Assembly (NCBI GenBank): GCA_023254955.1
Contig: JALRKC010000041.1
Location: 1 to 6,450 of the forward strand
Length of the DNA: 6,450 bases
Direction: 5' to 3'
DNA from: Candidatus Nanopelagicales bacterium
GTDB taxonomy: Bacteria > Actinomycetota > Actinomycetes > S36-B12 > UBA5976
The position numbers and the translations under genes were made by a program. A model generated the notes under the pieces. It saw only the letters and a program-made list of their open reading frames with translations. It did not search any database and was not told the origin of the DNA. Positions 1 to 6,013 of this stretch are shown piece after piece; within the stretch, counting starts at the first letter, position 1, and every line of letters starts with the position of its first letter.

Positions 1-1774
1 ATTGACGCTGCATGTTGGCACCCATTAGCGCGCGGTTTGCATCGTCATGCTCCAAAAACGGAATCATGCCGGTAGCAACTGACCAGATTTGACGTGGAGA
101 AACGTCCATGAAGTCAACTTCGTCAGCAGTTACATAATCAACTTCTCCGCCGCGACGACGCACCAAAATTCGCTCTTCGGCAAAAGTGTTGTCGTCATTA
201 AGAGGAGTGTTAGCTTGCGCAATAACGTGGCGATCTTCTTCATCAGCGGTTAGGTAAACCACGGAGTTAGATACTTTGCCCTTTGAAACTTTGCGATAAG
301 GAGTTTCTACGAAACCAAATGCGTTTACTCTGGCGAAAGTAGAGAGTGATCCGATCAAACCAATGTTCGGGCCTTCTGGAGTTTCGATCGGACACATGCG
401 GCCGTAGTGAGACGGGTGCACGTCGCGAACTTCGAATCCGGCGCGTTCCCGAGACAAACCACCAGGGCCTAGTGCTGATAAACGACGCTTGTGAGTCAAA
501 CCGGCTAGGGGATTTGTTTGATCCATGAATTGTGAAAGTTGGCTGGTGCCAAAGAATTCTTTGATAGAAGCCACCACTGGTCTGATGTTGATCAAAGTTT
601 GTGGAGTAATTGCTTCTACGTCTTGGGTAGTCATTCTTTCGCGAACCACTCTTTCCATTCTGGAAAGTCCAGTGCGAATTTGATTCTGTACCAATTCACC
701 TACGGTACGAAGGCGGCGGTTTCCGAAGTGATCAATATCGTCGATCTCAACTGGCATCACACCACGTTCTTTTTTGAGTGATTCAACGCCCGCATGTAAT
801 GCAGCAATGTATTCAATTGCATCGCAAATATCGTCAATTGTTAGGACGCTGGTTTCTAACGCTTGGCGTGAACCTAGCTTGCGACCAATCTTGTAACGAC
901 CAACTTTTGCTAGGTCATAGCGCTTTGGATTGAAGTAATAGTTGTCAATTAAGTTACGGCCAGCTTCAATTGTTGGAGGTTCACCTGGGCGCATCTTGCG
1001 ATAAATGTCAACTAGCGCTTCATCCTGAGTATGAACGGTATCTTTTTCTAAGGTGTCAAGAATTGATTGATAATCCTTGAAGCGTTCGCGGATTTGCTCG
1101 TTTGTCATTCCGAGTGCTTTTAAGAAAATAGTTACTGATTGCTTACGCTTTCTGTCTAAGCGAACTGAAACTAAATCTTTCTTATCAATTTCAAATTCAA
1201 GCCAAGCTCCGCGGCTGGGAATAAATTTACCGTTGTATAGATCTTTGTCAGTTGCTTTATCTGTTGAACGTTCAAAGTAAACACCTGGTGAACGAACCAA
1301 TTGCGAAACAACAACTCTTTCAGTTCCGTTAATTACAAAGGTTCCCTTATCGGTCATGATCGGGAAGTCGCCCATAAATACTGTTTGGCTCTTAATTTCG
1401 CCAGTATCATTGTTCATGAATTCAGCAGTAACGAACAATGGCTGCGCGTAAGTTAAATCTCTTTCGCGACATTCTGCAACCGAATACTTGGCGGGTTCAA
1501 ATCTATGATCACGAAAAGACAGCGACATCATGCCCGCTAAATCTTCAATTGGTGAAATCTCTTCAAAAATTTCGCTCAAACCAGAAACAGTTGGTACATC
1601 GGTGTTTCCACTATCAACCGCAGCTTGTACTCGCTTTTGCCAAGTCTCGTTACCCATCAACCAATCGAAAGATTCGATTTGAAGATCAAGCAAATTAGGA
1701 ACGTCTATTGGTTCCTTGATCTTGCCGAATGAAAGTCGTTTTGCATTTTGATTTATTTTGGCGGACGGAGCCAA
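1..1774 (-). CDS. rpoB: RNA polymerase beta subunit, N-terminal half (partial)
   Basis: This is the catalytic beta subunit of RNA polymerase; 591 complete codons are visible and the gene continues past the left edge (actinobacterial RpoB is usually about 1150-1180 residues). The frame is open from 1774 to base 1. Residues about 14-30 ([19 protein letters not shown]) begin the conserved domain. The protrusion and lobe follow, with PLFVTAEF, then [18 protein letters not shown]. The rifampicin region starts with [11 protein letters not shown] at residue 409. The usual resistance positions carry the wild-type residues: D418, H428 and S433 (equivalent to E. coli D516, H526 and S531), so the enzyme should be rifampicin sensitive. 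The last visible residues read [17 protein letters not shown], also typical. The start is TTG at 1774-1772: a stop lies just upstream in frame, no ATG or GTG is available, and a Shine-Dalgarno sits 6 bases before it. The gene follows an ABC importer on the same strand. rpoC presumably follows beyond the left edge. Confidence 0.98.
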   Translation of the reverse strand, partial: MAPSAKINQNAKRLSFGKIKEPIDVPNLLDLQIESFDWLMGNETWQKRVQAAVDSGNTDVPTVSGLSEIFEEISPIEDLAGMMSLSFRDHRFEPAKYSVAECRERDLTYAQPLFVTAEFMNNDTGEIKSQTVFMGDFPIMTDKGTFVINGTERVVVSQLVRSPGVYFERSTDKATDKDLYNGKFIPSRGAWLEFEIDKKDLVSVRLDRKRKQSVTIFLKALGMTNEQIRERFKDYQSILDTLEKDTVHTQDEALVDIYRKMRPGEPPTIEAGRNLIDNYYFNPKRYDLAKVGRYKIGRKLGSRQALETSVLTIDDICDAIEYIAALHAGVESLKKERGVMPVEIDDIDHFGNRRLRTVGELVQNQIRTGLSRMERVVRERMTTQDVEAITPQTLINIRPVVASIKEFFGTSQLSQFMDQTNPLAGLTHKRRLSALGPGGLSRERAGFEVRDVHPSHYGRMCPIETPEGPNIGLIGSLSTFARVNAFGFVETPYRKVSKGKVSNSVVYLTADEEDRHVIAQANTPLNDDNTFAEERILVRRRGGEVDYVTADEVDFMDVSPRQIWSVATGMIPFLEHDDANRALMGANMQRQ

Positions 1775-1780
1775 TTGGCA

Positions 1781-1788
1781 TCCTTTCT
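1781..1788 (-). promoter_or_regulatory. Ribosome binding site fixing the TTG start of rpoB
   Basis: The minus strand reads AGAAAGGA here, followed by a 6-base spacer (TGCCAA) and then the TTG at 1774. An ATG directly abuts this motif at 1781-1779, but it is in another frame, has no spacer, and meets a stop after 28 codons. The spacing therefore supports TTG as the rpoB start. Confidence 0.8.
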
Positions 1789-1814
1789 GATTGCACTACT
1801 TAATTACAAGTCTT

Positions 1815-1830
1815 TTTGCACACGCGCAAA
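1815..1830 (-). repeat. Inverted repeat, hairpin 3 of the rpoB leader
   Basis: In the minus-strand RNA, UUUGCG pairs with UGCAAA around the loop CGUG. The closing pair is G-U, which would be A-C on the other strand. It starts at the base directly after hairpin 2 and ends about 26 bases before the rpoB ribosome binding site. Confidence 0.4.
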
Positions 1831-1848
1831 CAAGCCCTTGGGGGCTCG
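1831..1848 (-). repeat. Inverted repeat, hairpin 2 of the rpoB leader
   Basis: In the minus-strand RNA, CGAGCCC pairs with GGGCUUG over 7 pairs around the loop CCAA. One pair is G-U; on the opposite strand the same position is an A-C mismatch. It is GC rich but not followed by a U run, so it does not look like an intrinsic terminator. Confidence 0.5.
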
Positions 1849-1858
1849 GATTTATTGG

Positions 1859-1879
1859 GTATGCAAAGGCCCAGCATAC
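1859..1879 (-). repeat. Inverted repeat, hairpin 1 of the rpoB leader
   Basis: The arms GTATGC and GCATAC are perfect complements, 6 bases each, around a 9-base loop. Depending on where transcription starts, this is either an RNA hairpin at the head of the leader or a DNA operator just downstream of the TTGACA motif. Confidence 0.5.
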
Positions 1880-1952
1880 TCTTTTTTAATTGTCAAGTTA
1901 CACCCCGTCCCAAAAAGGTTGATTTTTGCCAAGAAAAGCCTAAATTTGCTGC

Positions 1953-2981
1953 TTATCTGGACTCGACGAAGGCCTCTTTGGTGGAAAGTGAAAGTGAGAC
2001 CCTTTGGCCGACCTTGAAGGATTCCGCTTGATCGCTAATCAAGTCAGCGATTACCTTAGCTCCTTCAACTTGCATTTGGACACGCGTTACCACTCCTAAG
2101 AATGAGATTGCTTCTATCTGGTAGGTGCCACTCACGTCTGGAATGACTGTGATTGCCTCCGGTCTAATTAAAGCTAGCCCTGATTCAGCACCAAATTCAT
2201 TTCGAATTTCAAATTCCTTTCCTACTGTGGTCCATTTTTTGCCTGAAACCTTTTTAGCTGGAATTTTATTTATTAACCCCACAAATTCTGCTACGAATGG
2301 ATTTGCTGGGTTTTGGTACAAAACGTTTGGCACATCAATTTGCTGCAAGGAACCGCTTCGCATTACAGCTACGCGATCTGAAATATACATTGCTTCATTT
2401 TGATCATGAGTTACGAAAATCGTAGTAATTCCCAACTTCTTTTGAACATCACGAATTTCATCTCTTAGCTGATCGCGCACATTTGCATCCAATGCTGAAA
2501 GTGGTTCATCCAGCAATAACACCGGTGGCTCAGTTGCCAAGGCGCGAGCCAAAGCTACCCTTTGTTGTTGACCACCAGAGAGCTGATGCGGAAATTTCTT
2601 TTTGTGTTCATGCAGATTAACTACTTCAAGTAATTCATTGACTCTTTTTTTGCGAACTTCAGGCTTAACTTTTTTTAACTCTAATGCAAAATTTATGTTT
2701 TGTTCTGCTGACATGTTCGGAAATAAAGAATAAGCCTGAAACACCATTCCAAATCCCCGTTTAGCGGGTGGTGTATCTTTAATAGACTTGCCATCAAGCA
2801 AAATATCGCCTTCGTTTATTTCAATAAAACCGGCAACCGCTCTTAGAGCTGTAGTTTTTCCACAACCTGAAGGGCCTAGCAAACTAATTAATTCTCCCGA
2901 ACCAATTGTTAAATCAAAATTATTTAAGGCAGTTGTGTCGTCATATTTTTTCGTGACACCTTGAAAAATAATTTCAGCCAT
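1953..2981 (-). CDS. ABC importer ATP-binding protein (polyamine/iron/phosphonate type)
   Basis: This 342-residue cytoplasmic ATPase powers the importer made by the three upstream genes. The nucleotide-binding domain is intact: Walker A GPSGCGKTT at 36-44, Q-loop glutamine Q82 in VFQAYSLFP, signature LSGGQQQ at 134-140, Walker B VLLLDEP at 154-160 with catalytic E159, D-loop SALD at 162-165 and switch histidine H192. After YQNPANPFVAEFVG (222-235) comes a C-terminal TOBE-like region with an IRPE element at 272-275. That architecture is shared by the PotA, FbpC, CysA and PhnT ATPases, and it does not identify the substrate. The ATG start lies 2 bases after the preceding permease stop. A ribosome binding site (AGGAAT, 2993-2988) lies inside that permease's last codons, so the genes should be co-transcribed and translationally coupled. 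I give no gene symbol because the substrate is unknown. Confidence 0.93.
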   Translation of the reverse strand: MAEIIFQGVTKKYDDTTALNNFDLTIGSGELISLLGPSGCGKTTALRAVAGFIEINEGDILLDGKSIKDTPPAKRGFGMVFQAYSLFPNMSAEQNINFALELKKVKPEVRKKRVNELLEVVNLHEHKKKFPHQLSGGQQQRVALARALATEPPVLLLDEPLSALDANVRDQLRDEIRDVQKKLGITTIFVTHDQNEAMYISDRVAVMRSGSLQQIDVPNVLYQNPANPFVAEFVGLINKIPAKKVSGKKWTTVGKEFEIRNEFGAESGLALIRPEAITVIPDVSGTYQIEAISFLGVVTRVQMQVEGAKVIADLISDQAESFKVGQRVSLSLSTKEAFVESR

Positions 2982-2983
2982 GA

Positions 2984-3814
2984 TTAGATTCCTGTCGCAT
3001 TTAATTTGACCCCTCGTTTTCTTAGGTAATTGACCAGCAGACCTAGCAGCAACGCACTTGCAATCATTACCAACAATGCAAGTGCAAGTCCTATTCGTGG
3101 TTGACTTCCTTGGATAACCACCAAATATGTGGGTAAGGTTTGTTTTAGCAGCAATGAGGCGAATGCAAACTCACCCATAACAAACGCAAAAGATAAGACT
3201 GCAGAGACAAGGATTGCAGTTTTTAAATTTGGAATTACGATTCGAATAAAAAACTTTGACCAGCTCGCCCCCATGCTGGTGGCTGCCTCATATTGGGTGC
3301 GGGCACCCATCATCCTTAAGCCTGCATCTAATGCGCGATAACTGAAAGGCAAAGCCCAAAGCACATAAAAAGGAACCAAACTCAAGGGGCTAGATAGAAA
3401 CCATGGCACCGTTGGTCTAAAGGTTGCAGCAACACCAACCACTAAGGCAACGGGAGGGACCAACCAAGGTAACAAAGTAATTGCCGTAATTATCGGCTTG
3501 TATTGAACGGCAAATATTTCTACATAGGTAGCTACTGGCAATAGCACGATGAAAGTCAGCAAAATTGTGAGTAGTGCGAGAGTCAAGCTCAACCTCGCTG
3601 TAGCAATTGCTCCGGGATCGGTAACGGCATCCCAAAGTACGCCAAGGGTCCAACCTTCAAAAATATTAGAGAGCCCGAGCTTGATTACGGGGATGGTTTG
3701 AAAAGCGAATCTCGCCATAGCAAGTAACGGCAAAAAGAAAAAACTAGCGAGCAATACTAAAAAAATATATTTGAATAGATCGCCGACTGAAAAGCGCTTC
3801 TTTAATTGGTCCAT
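2984..3814 (-). CDS. ABC importer permease, second subunit
   Basis: This 276-residue inner-membrane protein is one half of the transport channel. About six hydrophobic segments can be read, near residues 14-36, 74-98, 108-131, 143-158, 199-222 and 241-264. The cytoplasmic EAA loop, which docks on the ATPase, is clear at about 176-195: EAATSMGASWSKFFIRIVIP, with the conserved E-A-A, G and I-x-P spacing. It resembles PotC/PhnV/FbpB-type permeases (MetI-like fold). The ATG at 3814 lies inside the end of the other permease gene, giving a 13-base overlap. I see no good ribosome binding site in front of it, so translation probably depends on ribosomes finishing the upstream gene. The stop is 2 bases before the ATPase start. 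The pairing with a different permease of similar size indicates a heterodimeric channel. Confidence 0.92.
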   Translation of the reverse strand: MDQLKKRFSVGDLFKYIFLVLLASFFFLPLLAMARFAFQTIPVIKLGLSNIFEGWTLGVLWDAVTDPGAIATARLSLTLALLTILLTFIVLLPVATYVEIFAVQYKPIITAITLLPWLVPPVALVVGVAATFRPTVPWFLSSPLSLVPFYVLWALPFSYRALDAGLRMMGARTQYEAATSMGASWSKFFIRIVIPNLKTAILVSAVLSFAFVMGEFAFASLLLKQTLPTYLVVIQGSQPRIGLALALLVMIASALLLGLLVNYLRKRGVKLNATGI

Positions 3815-4674
3815 TTTGAGACCCGTTTCTGCAATCTATTAATAACAATCAAACTTGCGAGCAATATAACGATTGTCCAGGTAACTAAACTAAACCCTAA
3901 ATTATCTTCACCTGTTATAACGTTTCCTTGCAAAATAAATCGAATCTGCAACGGCACTAATTGACCCGCGCCGCTACTTAAGGCATAAGCCGTGGCATAG
4001 GCCGCAAAAGAGTTAACAAACAAAAGTAAATACCCGGCAACAATTGATGGGAACAAAACTGGAATTCCTACGGCGCGCCAAAATCTTGCGCCGCTTGACC
4101 CAAGAATTGTGGCAGCTTCTCGCCATTCTGGTTTTAATCCTTCTACGGCTGGAGAAACCACTAGAAACATCAGTGGAATTTGAAAATACAGGTAAACCAC
4201 TACCCACCCAGAAAAACTTGACAATGAAAAACCGTAGGCAATTATGTCGATTCCAAAATATTTTAAAACCGCAGTTAAAACACCTTGGGTTCCAAGTAGC
4301 GCAATAAATGCAAAAGCTAACGGAATTCCACCAAGCTGAGAGGCGACCGCACTCCAGGCATCAAGAAAAGACCTTAACCATTTTGGCCTGGTGAGGCTCC
4401 CAGCAACAATTGCCAAAATGATTCCGATTGTTCCGCCAATAATTGCAGTTAACACACCAAGCTGCACACTTAAAACAAAAGATCTTTGATAGGTGCCACT
4501 CATGGCTCTAATTAATTGCGAAGCTGAAAGTTGCCCATCAATCCAAACAGAATTCCAAAGCACAGTAAGCGTCGGCCAAACTAAAAATAATGAGACGAAG
4601 GCTACGAAGGGCAGCGCAACCAAAAATAAGACTTGATTTTTTCTGAGTACTTTAAGTGCTTTTATCGCTTTCAC
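3802..4674 (-). CDS. ABC importer permease, first subunit
   Basis: This inner-membrane protein (up to 290 residues) is the other half of the transport channel. Hydrophobic segments lie near residues 15-38, 64-92, 107-127, 152-175, 208-228 and 262-280. The EAA loop is at about 186-205 (EAATILGSSGARFWRAVGIP) and should contact the ATPase. It resembles PotB/PhnU-type permeases. The start is unclear. The first possible initiator in frame is GTG at 4674, but the only strong ribosome binding motif, GGGAGGTG (4679-4672), overlaps that GTG. By spacing the motif would serve the ATA at 4665-4663, which would shorten the protein by 3 residues. The next ordinary candidate is a TTG at 4623, with no ribosome binding site and inside the first membrane segment. 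A 77-base gap with a strong hairpin separates it from the receptor gene upstream. It overlaps the next permease gene by 13 bases. Confidence 0.9.
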   Translation of the reverse strand: MKAIKALKVLRKNQVLFLVALPFVAFVSLFLVWPTLTVLWNSVWIDGQLSASQLIRAMSGTYQRSFVLSVQLGVLTAIIGGTIGIILAIVAGSLTRPKWLRSFLDAWSAVASQLGGIPLAFAFIALLGTQGVLTAVLKYFGIDIIAYGFSLSSFSGWVVVYLYFQIPLMFLVVSPAVEGLKPEWREAATILGSSGARFWRAVGIPVLFPSIVAGYLLLFVNSFAAYATAYALSSGAGQLVPLQIRFILQGNVITGEDNLGFSLVTWTIVILLASLIVINRLQKRVSKWTN

Positions 4675-4679
4675 CTCCC
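4672..4679 (-). promoter_or_regulatory. Strong ribosome binding site overlapping the nominal permease start
   Basis: The minus strand reads GGGAGGTG. Its last three bases are the GTG nominally used as the first codon of the permease, so it has no spacer to that codon. The ATA at 4665-4663 follows after AAAGCG, a normal 6-base spacer. This site decides the start question for the first permease gene. Confidence 0.6.
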
Positions 4680-4686
4680 ATAAATG

Positions 4687-4726
4687 TGCCGGGCACCGAG
4701 TTAATTTCTCAACTCAATGCCCAGCA
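4687..4726 (-). ncRNA. Intercistronic mRNA hairpin between receptor and permease genes
   Basis: The minus-strand RNA from 4726 to 4687 folds into a 16-pair stem with no bulges around an 8-base loop (GAGAAAUU, 4710-4703). The core arms are GGGCAUUGAGUU and AACUCGGUGCCC, extended at the base by UGCU pairing with GGCA. Three pairs are G-U; on the opposite strand all three would be A-C mismatches, so the structure belongs to the leftward transcript. No U run follows, so it is not a standard terminator. It begins about 25 bases after the receptor stop and ends 7 bases before the permease ribosome binding motif. Such structures after receptor genes (as in malE-malF of E. coli) block 3' decay and raise receptor levels over membrane subunits. 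Partial attenuation is an alternative. Confidence 0.75.
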
Positions 4727-4751
4727 AGTTACTACCTACCTAATTAGCGAC

Positions 4752-5915
4752 TTACTTGTCAGCCACCATTGGTCCCCAGTTTTCGGTCAACGCTGCACGA
4801 GCAGCTTCAACTTGTTCTGCGGATGGGAAGGTAATTGCGTTCAAGATGTCTGCTGATGGCAAGGTTGCGGCTAGTGCATCTGGAACTAAACCGCGCTCCA
4901 ATAGTGAGCCATAACGAGCAGGCACAGCACCACCTTCTAAGTAGCCAAGCGCGCCATCGTCAGAAACGATGTGCTCTAGCCACAAGCGAGCGGCGCATGG
5001 GTGTTCAACTTCGGTTACTACAGCTTGCGAGTAGTAACCACCGTAAACACCATCAGCAGGAACGTTTACTTGAAATTCGAAACCTGCTTCAGCAATTTGA
5101 TCTTGTAAACCTGGGAAGTTATAAGTCCAATCAAGTGCGATCGGAACTTCACCAGAAAGAATTGCTGCTGGGGTTACGTCGATGGTTTGAAGATTGCCAA
5201 GCTCCGCAAGTTCTGCGTAGTACTCAATACCCGGCATGATGTCATCAAATGAACCACCGTTAGCTAATGAAGCTGCCATGACACCGGCAAATGCAGCACC
5301 GGCTTCACGTGGATCACCATTCAAAGTAACCATTCCCTTGTACTCAGGCTTCTTTAGATCTGCCCAAGTCTTTGGAACGTTCGGCACCAAAGTGGTGTTA
5401 CTTGCAATCGCGAGCACACCGTAATAAGCAGCAACCCAGTAACCTTCTGGATCTTTCAAGGCAGCTGGAATTTCATCCCATACGGTTGGCTTGTACATCT
5501 CGGCATAACCTTTAGCACGCATTTCAGCGTTGAAAGCTGGGCCGACATCTACAACTTCTGGCATCCCTGCTTGACCACGAAGGGTTTCAATTGCTGTTAA
5601 TTCATCAGCACTTGAAGCATCTGGGTTTTGTACCGGAGCTTCAATACCGTACTTCTCGCGGAAGTTAGCAAGAATTCCTCCGTAATTCGCCCAAGTGTCA
5701 GGAAGGGCAATTAGATTAACCATTCCCTCTTCTTTTGCTTTTGCAGCAATTTCTTCAACTGTGGTGCCGCAATCACTTGCGCTGCTAGCAGTTGTTTCGG
5801 TTGAAGAGCCTGAATCGGTTGAACCACTATCGCTTGAAGATGTTCCTGAAGAACATCCAGCCAAAGCAATTGCGACAACTAATCCAAGAGCTGCGAGTGT
5901 CCTAAATTTGGACAT
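4752..5915 (-). CDS. ABC importer substrate-binding lipoprotein
   Basis: This 387-residue lipoprotein is the solute receptor of the importer and should sit on the outer face of the membrane. Residues 1-20 form a lipoprotein signal peptide with lipobox LAGC (18-21); Cys21 is the predicted lipidation site. A Ser/Thr/Gly-rich linker (about 22-47) tethers the folded part. The mature domain has features of the extracellular binding proteins of the Fe(III)/polyamine/aminoethylphosphonate group: YYGVLAIASNTTLV (164-177), PKTWADLKKPEYKGMVTLNG (181-200), and a late helix with HPCAARLWLEHIVS (305-318). C49 and C307 could form a disulfide. The substrate is not readable from the sequence. The ATG is well supported by GGAGGT (5925-5920), 4 bases upstream. 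The gene looks richer in GC than the permease and ATPase genes, perhaps because it is highly expressed. It is followed by the intercistronic hairpin and the permeases. Confidence 0.92.
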   Translation of the reverse strand: MSKFRTLAALGLVVAIALAGCSSGTSSSDSGSTDSGSSTETTASSASDCGTTVEEIAAKAKEEGMVNLIALPDTWANYGGILANFREKYGIEAPVQNPDASSADELTAIETLRGQAGMPEVVDVGPAFNAEMRAKGYAEMYKPTVWDEIPAALKDPEGYWVAAYYGVLAIASNTTLVPNVPKTWADLKKPEYKGMVTLNGDPREAGAAFAGVMAASLANGGSFDDIMPGIEYYAELAELGNLQTIDVTPAAILSGEVPIALDWTYNFPGLQDQIAEAGFEFQVNVPADGVYGGYYSQAVVTEVEHPCAARLWLEHIVSDDGALGYLEGGAVPARYGSLLERGLVPDALAATLPSADILNAITFPSAEQVEAARAALTENWGPMVADK

Positions 5916-5919
5916 TTAG

Positions 5920-5925
5920 ACCTCC
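5920..5925 (-). promoter_or_regulatory. Ribosome binding site of the substrate-binding lipoprotein
   Basis: GGAGGT on the minus strand lies 4 bases before the ATG at 5915. It is the cleanest Shine-Dalgarno in the window, in keeping with a receptor that must be made in larger amounts than the membrane subunits. Confidence 0.75.
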
Positions 5926-5979
5926 GATTGATTATTGACAAGCAAAGGTTACTCTCTAGTTCTTCCAATATGGGTTGAA

Positions 5980-6000
5980 TTTCATGTATTCGACATGAAA
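5980..6000 (-). promoter_or_regulatory. Perfect palindrome upstream of the transporter genes, candidate operator
   Basis: TTTCATGT (5980-5987) and ACATGAAA (5993-6000) are perfect 8-base inverted repeats around ATTCG. The site is in the 98-base gap between the phosphoesterase stop and the receptor start, ending 65 bases upstream of the receptor ATG. The size and symmetry suit a dimeric repressor or activator site. As RNA it would be a weak AU-rich hairpin with no following U run, so a terminator is less likely. I could not place a convincing -35/-10 pair nearby, nor match the site to a known regulator. Confidence 0.45.
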
Positions 6001-6013
6001 AAGAAATTAATAG

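Larger units (their letters stand above)
1775..1952 (-). promoter_or_regulatory. rpoB leader between the ABC ATPase gene and rpoB
   Basis: This 178-base stretch has no gene. It should hold the 5' untranslated region of rpoB and perhaps its promoter. The minus strand has a perfect TTGACA at 1896-1891, but the best -10-like hexamer, TATGCT at 1878-1873, is only 12 bases away, too short for an ordinary promoter. Another weak pair is TTGCGC with TAATTA 17 bases later, near 1829-1802. No pair is convincing. Three small inverted repeats (1859-1879, 1831-1848, 1815-1830) occupy the middle, and the rpoB ribosome binding site is at the end. There is no clear Rho-independent terminator after the ATPase gene, so some readthrough from the importer genes into rpoB is possible. 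Confidence 0.5.

Noticed and set aside
346..1698. Several plus-strand open frames of 60-86 codons opposite rpoB
   Set aside because: They lie entirely antisense to a conserved, uninterrupted rpoB frame, show no recognisable protein features, and are the usual shadow frames of a coding strand.
1873..1896. TTGACA and TATGCT on the minus strand as a standard rpoB promoter
   Set aside because: The hexamers are individually good, but the spacer is 12 bases instead of about 16-18, so I do not call a promoter from them.
1911..1928. CAAAAA/TTTTTG inverted repeat after the ATPase stop as a terminator
   Set aside because: The stem is only A-T pairs plus one G-C, and on the minus strand it is followed by GGGACGGGG rather than a U run, so it should not terminate transcription.
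1748..2031. Two overlapping plus-strand open frames across the rpoB leader and the ATPase end
   Set aside because: They overlap each other in different frames and run antisense to the end of the ATPase gene. I see no convincing start context or protein family.
4652..4681. Nine-codon frame starting ATG at 4681 ahead of the permease, as a leader peptide
   Set aside because: It has no ribosome binding site of its own, since the strong motif lies inside it, and it has no run of regulatory codons.
4835..5239. A 134-codon plus-strand open frame opposite the substrate-binding protein
   Set aside because: It is antisense to a clear lipoprotein gene; its composition (rich in Leu, Arg, Gln, His) is what the reverse frame would give, and it has no recognisable domain.
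5935..5940. TTGACA on the plus strand upstream of the receptor gene as a divergent promoter
   Set aside because: No matching -10 hexamer is found at the right distance, and no plus-strand gene follows.
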